64,000 bases of DNA from Erythroxylum novogranatense (Eukaryota > Streptophyta > Magnoliopsida > Malpighiales > Erythroxylaceae). Positions 10,261 to 23,107 of this stretch are shown one piece after another (the stretch's first letter is position 1; each line of letters begins with the position of its first letter). Made by a program: the position numbers and the translations under genes. Below the pieces are notes generated by a model. That model searched no databases. It worked only from the letters and a program-made list of their open reading frames with translations, and was not told the origin of the DNA. The stretch spans positions 372,001 through 436,000 of the forward strand of contig JAIWQS010000093.1 in NCBI GenBank assembly GCA_029891385.1, given 5' to 3'.

Positions 10261-13200
10261 ATTTCCCAAAACCCCTCCAAACCCTCTCCCATGCTTCCTA
10301 CATCTAATCTAACATCATATTCAATCAATATCATCTTAAATTCAACTCTTCTAGTGCAAACTCACTTCATAACAACTCAAACACCAAAATTATCTCATAA
10401 ACTCTCAAATCTCAATTCATTTGGTTCATCAAAACCACCATTTCCTATCGTTTACCATAGCTGTCATCATACACAATTCCTATGCAACATCATAACTTGT
10501 AGCAATCATATCTTTTCATTCTGATGACCAAAAATTACAAACTTTATAGCGTTGGAAAACTATAAAGATGAACTACAACTTTCATAAAAGCAATTTTGGC
10601 TAATCATACCTAGATCAATACAGTTTTCCCTTGGAAATCAGCATACACATTTAACCTTCATGCAAAACTTGGAATTTATCCCAACTTTACTTCCTCTATA
10701 CAACATCATTCAAAACAATTCAACTTCCAATTGGAATTCATCCAACACTCAACCTCAATTTGTATGACTCTTCATATTCAACAAAACCTCAATATTCATA
10801 ACATCTCACTAATTTATATATATATATCACTTATTCATGCTCAACATTCATCATGCTCATCTATACATCATTCACATTTCTTGTCCATACACAAGTCCAT
10901 TTTTCATTAACCTCATAAAATAAGAGTTTTTACAAACTTTAATGGAATTTCAAGCCATATTACATCAACAATACATTAATATTCCAAAATCTCCAAATTA
11001 CACAAGAATACTTGAAAGATAATTTCTCAAAATGCAATTACAACTTTTTTTACATCAATTACTCCAAAACAAAACAAAACATGCAAATTCGGATTCATGC
11101 CTTGATTCACTTTCACTTGATTTCCTTGCTCATCACCTGAATGGGGAAAGAGTGTGGGGGTGAGCTTTACAGCTCATGGATAACATGCTTATAACAGAAA
11201 AATAAGCAAAACTATTCAAAAGTTCATTATCATAGAAAATCTTGTTGAAATTCATAGAACACTTATTTCTCAAAATCTCATCATGTATTCACATTTAAAA
11301 ACCACAAAACATGTATGCATCAACTTGATCACATGTCATAAGCACATAACACATCTAAATGGTTTGGGTAGATCCATATTCATGATGCACTACACATTCC
11401 CATATAATGGTCCTATGTAGCCATAAACTTGAGGGAGTCCTTGAAGGAGCTCTGTGCCACTAGCAGGCAGGCAGGAGAAGCCTATTCTTGGGTCAACGTG
11501 CATGTGACGGTTCTTGAGGGACTACCACAAACCCACATAACACATATTTCATGAACTTGAAAACTTGTTGCCTAAAATGGCACATTTTCTTGAAAACATT
11601 CTTTTCATATACTTGACATATGTCTTGAAAATCATTCTTGAAAACATGATTGTATAAACGTGCATTCTTTTACGACAAACACTTGCATAAAACATCACAC
11701 ATTCATGTGGCAACCATATAACATATTTCACAATTCATTCAAGACACAGTTCATGCAACACTTATGATGCAATTTAAATCATTAAATTTCCTTGATTTAA
11801 AGAAAACAAAAGTTGCTTATTTACTCTATTATAAACATGTACCCACCTTAATTCCTTGCTTGGAACATGACTCAAATTGCCTCCCCTTGATCTTGATTCC
11901 CCTTGCCTCTCTTAATCTCCTTCATCCATGGAAAAATTCCCCAAATCAAAAGGAGTTCAAATTGATAAACCCATAACACATAATCACCAAAATTGATCTT
12001 GAAAATTTTAAACCCATACCATTCTTAATCCATAAGAACCTAAACCCTCTCAAAAATCCAAAGATCAAAATCCATTCTTACCTTGAATCTTCTCCAAATG
12101 AAGAGTTTGATGGCTTGAATGAGAGCTCTCTTCCTCTTCTTCCTTCTTCTCTTCTTAAGCAATCACAAATTCCTTCTTGAAAGCCAAGCAAAGGTGAACC
12201 CTAGTTTCTCTTTCTTCTTTTTCTCCTCTTCTCCACGATCTCTATCTCATTTCTCTCTTTTCTCATGTTCTTTTCTTCCCAATTTCATGCATACTCCCTC
12301 CTTAAAAGCCAACCTACACTTCTGTTTACAATAATGCCATTAATGAATGAGCAATGACCACTTTGCCCTTACATGTAAGCCTTACAACTTAAATGGCTTA
12401 AGTAGCTTGCCAATTTTGCTCCTCATGAAATCTTACCAACTTAATACAATAATTCAATCAACCTATGCCATATGACCTCACTCAAATTAACATACTAATT
12501 AACTCCCATTAACATGCTAATTAATTCCATAAAAATATTCTATTAAGACCTTAAAGTTCATTTAAATCATGCTTAACTCCTTCTGAAAATCAACACCTTT
12601 TCTTATCATGAAATTGAAAGAATTTGCTTGCACTTCCTTCTATAGAAATTTCCCTCATTGTCTTAATTTTCTAATGACATCAAAATCATTCAATTTGGTT
12701 CAGAAATCTGAAGGTCATATCTCAAACATTTTTGAACTGTTCTTATACTGAAACAATATGTTATGCTCAGCTTCCATCCAAAAATTGATATTCCTAGAGA
12801 CTGAATCAAAACTCAATTTCATCAGATGATTTGTAGCCTTGTCTCTCTAGTTTAATCCAAATTAAGAATCATCTCATTTGGATAACTAGAGCAAAAGTTA
12901 TGGCTAAAACACCGAAGCATACTCAATGAACATATATGTTTCCCAGCTTTTAACTTCCAACATATCACATATAACCCATCTTGTGTCTAAATCATCTTTT
13001 CTATTTCATTTCAAGTTCAAGAGTTCCCCTTTTTTCTACATATGAATAATCGCCAACAATTTCTCATTTAGTAAAAAGGTTCGGGGTCCAACAGTAAAAA
13101 TTAACCAAAAGTTTGTTTTGGGAAGAGTTAAAAAAATAGGTAAGGTGAAGAAGAAGGCTTCGCAGGTCCACCAGGAATGCCGTGGTCGTGCACGTACACA

Positions 13201-14364
13201 ATCGTGACTTTGCTGTTTATCCGAAGGAGGTTATTATCTGAACATACTTTGATCTTTTTGTTATTACTTCTTCACCTAACATCTAAATGACTTGATTTTT
13301 GAACCAAAGGACTGATAAGACATTGATTTCATCTTCACCAAAAATTGTAATAATCTAAAGTGGCTTAATTAATGAATTTATGATGGAAATGTGGCTGTGT
13401 TGAAGTATGAAAACTGGGATGATTTTTAGTGATTATACTTTGGTATTTTTATTAGATCTTCATCTCTAGATCTCCGAATGAGATGATTATTGATTTTGAT
13501 TAAACTAGAGACATAAGGCTATAGATTGTTTGAAGAGATTGAATTCTAATTCTACCTACGAATTTCATAATTTGATTCGAAGTTGAGATAAGAATTCTAT
13601 TGAAGCTTACAAATAGTCTGAAATCTTCTGAGGATAACTTTCAGCATACTGAACCAAACGAAATGATCTTGGTTTCATTAGAAACTTAAGACATAGAAGA
13701 ACAACTTTATAGAAGGAATTGTTATCAAATTACCTTACCTTCTTGATGAGAATAATTGAGCAAAGTTGACCTGATAGTTGGATGTGAGATAAATCTGGAA
13801 TGAGAAATTGAGTATGCTTTCACATGATTGATAATGTGACAAGATGTAAGGATAAGAAACCTAAAATTTTTCATGAACTTGCATCATACATATTCAATTT
13901 ACTTGAATGTGCATTAATGAATTCTTAATCATACACAATAGTGATATGTGTTTGTACTAAATATTTTAGAGGAACCCATAAAGCGACCGATTCTAGATAT
14001 TGTTGGGACGTCGAGGCAATAAACAATAAGGGAGCTTTAGTAAGTAATTTAGTAAGTAATTTTTGATAGTTTTGCTTGACTTTTTTGTTTCCTATTGATT
14101 CTTCTCCAATGAACGATTGGCAAAGCTATCAGTAATCTTTAGGACGCTCATATTTTATTTTATTCTTTTTAGTATTGAATTGAATTGTGTTTTATACTGA
14201 TTGTGTTCTAAACCTTAGGATAATGAATGTCTGAAACATTTGATGCATGTAAATATGATTGACTAATTAGTATACATATGAAATGAACTTGGATGGTTTT
14301 GTAACTGTCAAGTCTTAGTTGTGGGTAAATAAGCATGCTTAGAAGGGTCTGCAACTACTTTTGA

Positions 14365-14565
14365 AAACTTTGGTGTTGGGACTTCAGTCTCTTCTTGGCA
14401 CTTTGATTTCAGGACTTTGATCTCTTTTGGATACTTTGGTGTCATGACTTCAGTCTCTTCTGGACACTTCGGTGTCAGGACTTCTATCTCTTCTGGACAC
14501 TTGGTGTCAGGACTTCAATCTCTTCTGGGCAATTTGGTGTTGGGACCTTGGTCTCTTCTGTTTAG
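14365..14565 (+). repeat. 33-bp tandem repeat, six copies (5' LTR of D)
   Basis: Six units of about 33 bp with consensus ACTTTGGTGTCAGGACTTCA then GTCTCTTCTGGAC. The same repeat in the 3' LTR has five units. It creates an 11-residue periodic ORF by chance, since 33 is a multiple of three; nothing else suggests a protein. Confidence 0.85.
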
Positions 14566-15226
14566 TGATGCCAATCATGGTATCTTCTGTATAGGTCTCA
14601 TTACCCACTTCTATTCATGGATTTACAATCTAACTCATTTTGTACTTTGATTTCCGATAAGCTTTGATAAGAAATAAACCTTATTTTTGATCTGGTGGGC
14701 TAAAACCCTATTATTATGAATTTTTGAATATTTTGTTCTTCTATTGAAATGTCTAACTTTAGCATGCAAAGAGTTTTCATTTTAATAAATCTTATTATGT
14801 CTGAATTCCAATATATTGAGATGCTTTTGCATAATATGATTCAGTATATGTTGACAACATATAGTTTAGTTATTACTCACTAAGCTATATGCTTAGCACG
14901 ACCAAGGACCAGGATAAGTGAACTGTAATGGCCAAAGGAGTCTTAGTTTTTGTTTTGTAAAAAATGTATTTTGAGTTTATTTTGGCTTGTATTTAAAGTG
15001 TACGACTCTGAATTGTTGTAGGTTTTTGTAATAATTATGTTTCAGGCTAGTTTTGATTTGAAACAAGTTGTTTTAAGTTCAGTATATAATATGATTATGT
15101 TTGTTCTGAATTGCTTTCAATGGAAGATTTTGAATGCTATGCTTTTGTGAAATGTTTTGGTTTGTTTGTACTGTCTTATGTGGCATCCACATATCCTCCC
15201 AGGGGGAACATGGGTGCTACACTTTT

Positions 15227-15238
15227 TGGTATCAGAGC
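15227..15238 (+). other. Element D primer binding site (initiator Met)
   Basis: TGGTATCAGAGC, five bases after the 5' LTR end, is the standard initiator-Met tRNA primer site of plant LTR retrotransposons. It primes minus-strand synthesis and fixes the LTR end at 15221. Confidence 0.92.
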
Positions 15239-16489
15239 ATGGTTTAGACGATTTTGGTTTAACCAACGCTTAACTATTTCTTGTACTAGAATAAAAGAGT
15301 TGTGTTTGGCCTAATGTGGTTTATCCCATGTTTTGGTTTTAGAATTTCCATATGGAAAGATCTCACAAGGCTATTGATGAGGTATCTTATTGAGGGTCTG
15401 TGATTCTGTATAAGATTTTAACATTGGTTTGTTATTAGAATTTTGTGATGGTTACGTTTCTTAAATTTTTTAATTGTTTGAGAATATATTCAAATAAGAT
15501 GAAGTCAATGATAGTAATATATGTAGAAGCCCTCAAGATTAAGTTGATCAGTTATTGTGAGTGTACATCTGATAAAGTGGTTGCTTTAGCGAATGATGTT
15601 ATAGTGTATAGATGTAATATATGTTTAGATATGAATGAATGAATGAATATTGAACATAAATGAATGAATGAGTATTGGATAAATTAGATGTGAATATTGG
15701 AGTTAGATAAGTATGAGATTCAGACACAGGAAGCTAAATATACTATTGAGAGTGCATGTACTTTGTTTATTGTAAAGTTAGGTTCTTGAATTTGCGATTC
15801 CATTATTATTATTGTTATAGGGACCTAGGTCCATAATGAATTCTATGTCAGTATGTTTAGGAAGTACGAGTTTGATTCCATGTATATGTTTTTAACTCAA
15901 GAAATCGAGATTTCAAATAATTTGAACTATGTGGAAAAAAAGTGATCAAACATCAAGTTCAGTTGTTCAGGAATCTGAGACGTTGAATGATTAGAGAAAA
16001 TCATTTAAGAAAAGAAGTCGATTGGAAGACTATGAAAGATGATGATTTGTCAGAGTGTAAGAAAATAAAACTATGTTGATATCTAAAAATAGGAGATACT
16101 GCATGGTTCGATATGTTATAAATAGATTTGGTGTATTTGTATTTGTGGTTATAGAATTGAATATCAGATCAGTATCACGTTGTGATTATATACTTTTGAG
16201 GTGATAGGGATATGAATACATTGTAGTGGATAAGTTCACCAAACTTGTTCATTGTGAGCCTATTCATTCTGACTATTCATTAGATAAGTTTGTAGATATA
16301 AATGTGAATGAGATAGTGAGGTTGTATGGGATGCCACTATTTATTATTTTTGATCGTGATATTCGATTTATTTCGAGATTATGGAAAAGTCTGTAAAAGG
16401 CTTTGGATACTCAAATCAAGTTTGGTACTATTTTTTGAACGAGTTATTCAGGTATGAATTTTGAGGATGAAATTCTAAGGGAAGAGAAA
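15239..16489 (+). pseudogene. Element D internal remnant with integrase scrap
   Basis: Only 1.25 kb is left of gag-pol. Up to about 16200 nothing is firmly recognisable. At 16206-16440 the plus strand encodes YEYIVVDKFTKLVH, YSLDKFVDINVNEIVRLYGM and IIFDRDIRFISRLWKSL. This is the middle of a chromovirus integrase core, keeping the second catalytic Asp (in FDRD). The frame then jumps to the end of the polyprotein, and a polypurine run (CTAAGGGAAGAGAAA) meets the 3' LTR at 16490. The gag and RT parts were lost by deletion. Confidence 0.75.
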
Positions 16490-17589
16490 TGTAAGGACCC
16501 AAACTATGCCCTAGTAGAAATGGTATATGTTCATGAAAGTATATGTATGATAGTTGTTAAAAATTGAGATAAGATTGAGCATATTACTTGAATTTTTGTT
16601 TTATGAATTATAGTTCGTGATTGGAATTACCATTAGAGAATTAAGGTATTTAAACGTACAATGGGACTAGGAAAAATATCAAGTGCCAAGTGAAGTTGGT
16701 ACATGAAAATTAGTATGACTACATCTATATTTCAAATGACATTTGGTATCATTGGATGGTTGACATGTGGATTGGTTTTAAAGGTGATTAGTGGCAACAT
16801 TATAATTAGGCAAATGGCATTACATGCATTAAGACATGTGGCTTGTTAATTTGAGGACATCTAACAAAGTAAGAAATAAATCACTCCAGCTCATTTTGGA
16901 AGCCCACTCATTAATTTTTTCTCCTTTCAACTGAAACTACTCACCCCTCTCAACTTCTGGAAATTTGCTTAGTTTTGGATCATTTTCACTTGTAAATCTT
17001 TATATGTGCTGATTGTTTGGAAGGGCTGGTTTTGCTAGTTCTTTGAAGTTAAAGAGGTAAGGGAGTTACAAACTTGGTATTCTGTTATAAAATGTGTCGT
17101 TTGATGTTTGAAATGGATCAATTGTGTACTGAATTAGTAAAGAATAGAGCTTAGATACATGCTGGAAAGTGGTTAGGTAGTGTAGCTCCACTCAACAAAT
17201 ATCAGTATTTTAGGCATATCTTGCCTTGTAGGTATCCGAATTGGATGAAGTTAAATTCAGATTAAACTAGAAAGATATATCTACAACTTTCATAAGGGGA
17301 TCAAATTTGATTTCTATCCCTAAGTGTGTCAAAAGTGGATTGAAGTGGAGTTTTTGGATTATGTTATTGTTGGTGAATAGTATGTAGTATTTTGGGGATA
17401 AATTTCACAATACTAAACCAAATTGCACAAAATTGGTGTCATTAGAAACTTGAGATGAAAAGTAACAAATGTTTGGAGTAAGTTTGGCCTAAATCCTTAG
17501 TTTTCATTATCAAAATGATCATGTAAAAGTTACCCGAAAGTCTATTTTGGGAAGAGCTGAAAAAAAACAAGTAAGGTGAAGAAAAAGTC

Positions 17590-17745
17590 TTCGCAGGTCC
17601 ACCAGGAGTGTCGTGGTCGTGCATGTATATGATCGCAACTTTTTAGGACCACTTGGAGTGTCACAATCATGCATGTACATGATTGCAACATTGGAGGACC
17701 ACCCAGAGTGTCACGATGGTGCATGTACGCGATCGCGACTTCCCT
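17590..17745 (+). repeat. ~50-bp tandem triplication in D 3' LTR
   Basis: Three units begin near 17596, 17647 and 17697, each with the pattern GGACCAC..GGAGTGTC followed by GTGCATGTAC and GATCGC. The 5' LTR has only one unit (13160-13210). Confidence 0.8.
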
Positions 17746-18867
17746 ATTTATCCGAAGGAGGTTATTTTCTGAACATACTTTGATCTTTTTGTTATAGCTT
17801 CTTCACCCGACATCTAAATGAATTAATTCTTAAACCAACATTGATTTTCATCCTCACCAAAAATTATAATCATCTAAAATGGTTTGATTGATGAATTTAA
17901 GATGGAAATGTGACTGTGTGGAAGTTTAAAAACTGGGATGATATTTAATGAATATACTTGGGTATTTTATTATATCTTGAACTATAGATCTCCAAATGAT
18001 ATAATTATTGATTTTGATTAAATTTGAGCCATAAGGCTATAGATTGTATGAAAACATTGAACTCTAATTCTGCCTTTAAGAATTCCATAATCTGATTTGA
18101 ATTTCAGATAAGAAATTTATTGAAGCTTAAAAATAGTCTGAAATCTTTTGAGTAAAACTTTCAACATACTAAACCAAATGGAATAATCTTGTTTTCATTA
18201 GAAAATTAAGACATAGAAGAACAACTTTCTAGAAGGAAATGTTATCAAATTACCTCACCTTTCTGATGACAATAATTTAACAATGTTGACCCAAAAGTTG
18301 GTTGTGAGATAAATCTAGATTGAGAAATTAAGTATGGTTTCACATGAATGATAATGTGACAAGATTTAAGGATAAGAAATTCAGAATTTGTCATGAACAT
18401 GCATTATAAGTATTCAGTATACATGACTGTGCATTAATGAATTCTTAACTATGCATAATAGTGATATGTGTTTGTACTAAATATTTTAGAGGAACCCATA
18501 GAGCGACCGATTCCAGATATTGTCAGGACTTCAAGGCAATAGGCAATAATGAAGTTTTAGTAAGTAATTTAGACGGCCAATTTTGTAAGTAATTCAGTAA
18601 GCAATTTTTGATAGTTTTGCTTGATTGTTTTGTTTCCTATTGATTTTGCTCCAATGAATTATTTGCAAAGCTGTCAGTAATCTTTAGGACGCTCACATTT
18701 TATTTTATTTTGTTTAGTATTAAATTGAATTGTGTTTTATACTGATTGTGTTCTAAACCTTGGGACAATGAATGTCTGAAACATTTGATGCATGAAATAA
18801 ACTTGGTTGCTTTTGTAACTGTCAAGTCCTAGTTGTGGGTAAATAGGCATACCTAGAAGGGTCTAAG

Positions 18868-19045
18868 ATGCTTTTGAACACTTCGGTGTTGGGACTTCTG
18901 TCTCTTCTAGACACTTCGATGTTAAGATTTTGATCTCTTTTGGACATTTCAATGTCAAGACTTTAGTCTCTTCTAGACACTTTGGTGTCGAGACGTCGGT
19001 CTCTTCTAGACACTTTGGTGTTGGGACTTCGGTCTCTTCTGTTTA
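18868..19045 (+). repeat. 33-bp tandem repeat, five copies (3' LTR of D)
   Basis: Five units of the 33-bp repeat also seen at 14365-14565, each ending in a TCTCTTCTAGAC-type phrase. Confidence 0.85.
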
Positions 19046-19419
19046 GTGATGCTAATCATGGTATCTTCTGTATAAGTCCCGTTACCCACTTCTATTCATG
19101 GATTTACAATCTAACTTGTTTTGTACTTTGATTTTTGAGTTTTTGTTTTGTCAAAAATGTATTTTAAGTTTATTTTGACTTGCATTTAAAGTGTACAACT
19201 ATGAATTGTTATAAGTTTTTGTAATAACTATATTTTATGTTGGTTTCAATTTGAAACAATTTGTTTTAAGTTCAGCGTATAATATGGTTATGTTTATTCT
19301 GAATTGCTTCCTATGAAAGATTTTGAATGTTATGCTTCCTCGAAATGTTTTGGTTTATTTGTATTGTCTTATGTGGCATCTAAATATCCTCTCAGGGGGT
19401 ACATAGAAGCTACACTAGT

Positions 19420-20670
19420 GCTTGCCCCCTAGGTCTCCTTTAAGGATTCAGCCTCTTAGCTGCATCAGAACTGACCACCTTAGTTACAGCCTTGTGCCCC
19501 AAGGTCTCAGCTCTCTTTGAAGCTTGCATCTGACTTCTCTCTTATCTTGTATAATGAGGGAACTCTTTAGCCATGTGCCCTTTCTGTCCATAATTGAAGC
19601 AAGCTCTTGCCAATTTGTAACACTCTCCTCTATGGAACTTGCCACAATGGTCACATTTGGGAATGGGTGGCTTATCCCCCACTCCTCTTTTACTACCTCC
19701 AATCGTCGAGGCTTGATGAGTAATAGTCCTCATCTATCTGGGCCTGATTGCACCACTACTCCTCTCCTCAGACTGCATAGGGAAAGTCCTGGCACTCCTC
19801 TCTGGCATAGGAGCACCACCTCCCCTCTTAAACTATCCTCTCCCCTTTCTCTTTTTGTTCACGGTGCTCTTTATGTTCTCAATGTTTTCAACCCTTAATG
19901 ACTCTTCAACCAGTTTTTGAAAGTTACAAAAATTCTGTACCAGTACTTTTTCTCTGATGGCCAAATGCAACCCCAATTCAAACCTACGACATTTAGCCTC
20001 CTCATTCATCATCATCTCAGCTGCATACCGAGACAGTTGTGTAAACCTATGCTCATACTCACTCATCACCATTTCCCTCTAGGTGAGACTCAGAAACTCT
20101 CTATTCTTCTGGTGACTATACACCTCAGACAGGTAATTCTTCTTATAAGTAGCTAAGAAGTCTTTCCATGCCAACATTGTCGGTCTCATCTGACTTCCTA
20201 GTATACATTCCCACCAATGCAAGGCATCTCCCTAAAGCAAACTAGCAGCATATTTAACCTTTTTCCTCATCTTCACAATCCATCTGCTCTAACACCCTTT
20301 CTTTCTTTCTTAGCCATGTCTCTGTTTCTTCCAGATCAGTGGTCCCATAGAAGTCTACTGCCCTATACTTCTTTAGCTTATCAAATTGATTCCCTTCCTT
20401 AACTGGGGCTGGAGCAGAAGATTGCGACATCTGGCCTATGGCTTAGACAAAGACCTAAGCAAAGGCTTGGAATAGTTTTGGATCCAAAGGAGGTACTTGC
20501 TCTTGTGGAATCGACGATTCAGGCTTCGGTGATTGAAAAGGTCCACTACCAAGCCCTACAGAAGCCTCAACATTTCTTGGGGCTACTGACTCATAGAACT
20601 CCTCTTTTCCTTCTATGAGGTGGCATCTTACTCTTTTAATTGAAGCATTAATGATTAACTTGCATTTCAA
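19420..20670 (-). pseudogene. Chromovirus H gag remnant
   Basis: On the minus strand, read from high to low coordinates: an N-terminal proline/serine-rich stretch (20670-20455), then a retrotrans_gag block (EETETWLRKKERVLEQMD near 20325). Next comes the phrase MSEYEHRFTQLSRYA followed by ELGLHLAIREKV (20072-19960). A basic linker leads to a nucleocapsid knuckle at 19650-19555, CDHCGKFHRGEC and ACFNYGQKGHMAKEFP, in which the second motif keeps Cys-Cys-His spacing partly (CX2C reduced, last Cys changed to Phe). Several stops and frame changes are present. It lies upstream of the H protease from which it was separated by element D. Confidence 0.82.
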
Positions 20671-20794
20671 TCTTATTTCCTACATGTACGTATGATATGC
20701 ATGTCACTTAATGTAATCAATCAAATCACAACGCAATAAATAATTACATCTCATGCAATTCATATATTATGCATTCTAAGCCTAGGAAAAGCCT

Positions 20795-20862
20795 AAACTC
20801 TAATACCAAACAATGTTGGCCCCTGTTTTCGAAGATCAACATTTTTTATGATACCAAACAAT
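20795..20862 (-). repeat. H primer site, duplicated with LTR end
   Basis: Two units of LTR end plus primer site lie in tandem: AATACCAAACAATGTTGG near 20802 and GATACCAAACAATGTTGG near 20850. On the minus strand these read CCAACATTGTTTGGTATTAG and CCAACATTGTTTGGTATCAT, that is, the initiator-Met primer site TGGTATCAGAG in decayed form. The inner LTR boundary is therefore either 20814 or 20862. Confidence 0.72.
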
Positions 20863-23107
20863 GTTGGGCCTGGGTTCTGTTCCCTTACTCCAAAGCGACC
20901 ACTCGAGGCCGTTAGGTAAGGATCTCACGAGGGTAGGGTTGAAAGGATTTAAATTCAAAGGATTGGTAATGTGTACCGTGGTGGGTTAGCCACGTTGAAT
21001 GCCTTGCTAGAGAAGTTTGTCGTGACCAACCTCTGGCTTCACTATGGCAAACTCCTAAGGTCCGAAACCCAGACTGCCAACATTCAAACATTCAAAAAAA
21101 CACAATCAATAACCAATACCAATATTCTAACCACGCATGCATTCATACATATAATTCTAACCATCCTAACTTAGACATACACAAAAGAAACTTCTATTCT
21201 TCATTTCATTAATAAATCCAAAGAGAGTTCATACAAACTTCACATACATAACATCATACTTATCAAAGCTTAAAAAAAATACATAAGGATGCTCAATGTT
21301 GATATGCCTCTAAAGCTATCTAAAATAGTGACTAACTTAGTACAAAAGTCTCTAACTATCTTGGAGTTTCCAATGCGTTGTAAGGATTAACTGTCGTCTT
21401 GTTCTGCACCTGAGGAGTGAAAATAGTGGGTTGAGCTATACATCTCAATGGCCAATATATTTATATCCATCAACAATGAGCCACATAATCAAACATATAT
21501 ACTTAGATGTCTAGCAATTAAATAATTCACAATTCAACTCACAACTCATAATCAACAAAATGTCATCATATAGAACATATTATGTAAGTTATCCATCAAA
21601 GTATGACACTCAATTATGTATCATACATAATAAATCGAATATGCAATGCACAACAAATGGCTCGAGGGTTCCATGGAAACGAAATGGAGAAATTGAAGTT
21701 TACATCATGAAAAAATGAGTCCATTTTTTGGACCTCATATCCCACAAGCGGGCAGCTGGGAGAAGGCTTTTGTCAACATGCACATGATGAACGAAATGAT
21801 TCCACTCTCATCTAAACAAAAGCACATAATCATGCTCAAATCATTTTATCATATGCTCATACTTTCATGTTTTTTCTTTTTTTCGTTTATACAAAATGTT
21901 ATAACCTTTTTCAAGGTATAACATAATCATAATTCATCATGCATTTTCAAACATTCACAACAATTTCAAATTCAAGCAAATCAACATTCACACACATAGG
22001 CAAGAATTTGCCTAATTACACTATAACTATAAATACTTTACCCACCTAATTTTGCTTTAAATTCTAAGTTCAAGATTGCCTTTCCTCTTACTCTTGTAAG
22101 GTTTTCTTGATTCCCTAGAACAAACAGTTTCTAATTCAATCCAAATTCAAATGTAAATTCAGAAAACTTTAATAATCAAAACGTGCTAAAATTGAACTAT
22201 AACTCTTTAAAAAATTCAGATTTTCAGGTCAATTTTCCATGATCATTCTGATCAGGTAAATGAGGAAATTTGATAACACTTTCTCTAGAAAAATGTTCCC
22301 CATTGTCTTAAGTTTCTAATGACACTAAAAGTAATAAATTTGGTTCAGTAATCTGAAAGTTATACCCCAAACATTTTTGGACTATTCTTATACCAAAACA
22401 ATATTCTATACTCAACTTCTATCTAGAGATTGGAATTCTTAGAGATTGAATAAAAATAAGAAAGCTTTAGTACAATTGTAGCCCTATGTCTCTACGTTAC
22501 TACAAATCAAAAATCACTTAATTTGGATAATTACTGAAAAATCATGGCTAAAATACCAAAACATGTTAGAGCTGTGTAGGAGAAACTTTGTCGCGACAAA
22601 CCAAAGATTTGGCCGTGGTGATCTTTTGCAGAAATGCAACTCTTCTCTCAAAATTTTCTAGATTCTTATTCTATTCAGCCCTATTTTACTTCTAACTATT
22701 ACATAAACATGTTTCATTCATCAAATCAAGAAAATTGATGTTTATACTTACTTGATTGACGAATTCTTGAACTCTTGAGAACTCCAAAACCCTAGTTTTT
22801 CTCTTTTTCCTCTCCTTCCATGACCTCTCCTTCTTTCTCTCCCTCATTCACAATTCTTCTTCTTCTAATTTATACTCTTAATGAATGTGAAAGGTCCACT
22901 TTGCCCTTCATTTAGGCCTTATGTCTTTTAACCTTAAGTGATCTACCGTTTTGCCATGATACATTCTTATTATCTTAACACTTTAATTCCATTAATATAT
23001 GCAGTAAATTTTAACTATGACATAATAATTAACTCTAAAATTAATCTTTAAGCGTTATAATTCATTCAAATCATGCTTAATTAAAGAAAAAAATTCAGGG
23101 GCCAACA
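20862..23107 (-). repeat. Chromovirus H 5' LTR
   Basis: About 2.25 kb, TGTTGGGCC to GGGGCCAACA, minus orientation (the primer site is on its left side). It has the block AAGCGGGCAGCTGGGAGAAGG near 21745 that corresponds to the conserved block in other Tekay-type LTRs of this window. Its section 22260-22560 is similar to 12600-12960 of element E. No coding content; the short ORFs are AT-rich noise. Confidence 0.78.

Larger units (their letters stand above)
9196..13093 (-). mobile_element. Element E: solo-LTR-like insertion
   Basis: A 3,898-bp insertion with TGTTGG...CCAACA ends and perfect 5-bp target duplications GTAAA (9191-9195 and 13094-13098). It has no gag or pol. Its orientation is minus: near the left end lie reversed initiator-Met primer sites (TGGTATCAGAGC on the minus strand at 9238-9227), and the block at 11410-11530 is the reverse complement of a conserved block in chromovirus C's LTR (51270-51420). 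Its right part (12600-12960) is also similar to H's LTR (22260-22560). It is best read as an LTR left by recombination, with a tandemly duplicated LTR/PBS end. Confidence 0.82.
8147..15221 (+). repeat. Element D 5' LTR, split by element E
   Basis: Two segments, 8147-9195 and 13099-15221, together about 3.17 kb, align in order to the uninterrupted 3' LTR (16490-19414). For example, the opening TATGTTCATGAAAGT phrase is shared, and so is CTTCGCAGGTCCACCAGGA at 13156 and 17589. This copy keeps a segment of roughly 290 bp (about 14655-14945) that the 3' copy lacks; it includes TTACTCACTAAGCTATATGC, a block typical of the transcript-start side of such LTRs. It carries one copy of a roughly 50-bp unit that is tripled in the 3' LTR. 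Confidence 0.85.
8147..19414 (+). mobile_element. Element D: long-LTR gypsy, internally deleted
   Basis: Two similar plus-strand LTRs start TGTAAGG (8147 and 16490) and end GCTACA (15221 and 19414). The target duplication is CTGGT (8142-8146) versus CTAGT (19415-19419). The 5' LTR is interrupted by element E (9196-13093). The internal part is only about 1.27 kb (15222-16489) and keeps the primer site, an integrase scrap and the polypurine tract, so most of gag-pol is deleted. Integrase wording (EIVRLYGMPL and IIFDRDIRF) is of the chromovirus type. D sits in H between gag and protease. It could have moved only with help from a complete relative. Confidence 0.88.
16490..19414 (+). repeat. Element D 3' LTR
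   Basis: This runs TGTAAGGACCC to GCTACA, 2,925 bp, and aligns with the split 5' LTR. Differences include many substitutions, a roughly 290-bp deletion around 19130, tripling of a roughly 50-bp unit (17590-17745), and 33-bp repeats at about 18868-19045 in five copies instead of six. The divergence implies an old insertion. Confidence 0.87.
7711..23107 (-). mobile_element. Chromovirus H: Tekay/Del-like gypsy, split host element
   Basis: On the minus strand this element reads LTR (23107-20862), primer site, gag (20670-19420) and, after a jump over an 11.3-kb insertion (element D, 8147-19414), protease (8146-7711). The coding direction and domain order match across the insertion: a zinc knuckle on one side and VFAITRED, the usual start of the protease region, on the other. 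Everything downstream of the protease (RT, RNase H, integrase, 3' LTR) is missing here because copia-1 abuts at 7710. The right LTR edge is followed by TTAAA (23108-23112), the candidate TSD. Confidence 0.8.

Noticed and set aside
12119..12334. ORF with a hydrophobic Leu/Phe-rich start resembling a signal peptide
   Set aside because: Located inside the E LTR in a pyrimidine-rich stretch; composition alone explains it.
14417..14650. ORF with 11-residue repeats
   Set aside because: Product of a 33-bp noncoding tandem repeat in an LTR; absent as an ORF in the other LTR.
15222..15245. tRNA gene fragment at primer binding sites
   Set aside because: Only 12 bases complementary to initiator-Met tRNA; explained as retrotransposon primer sites.
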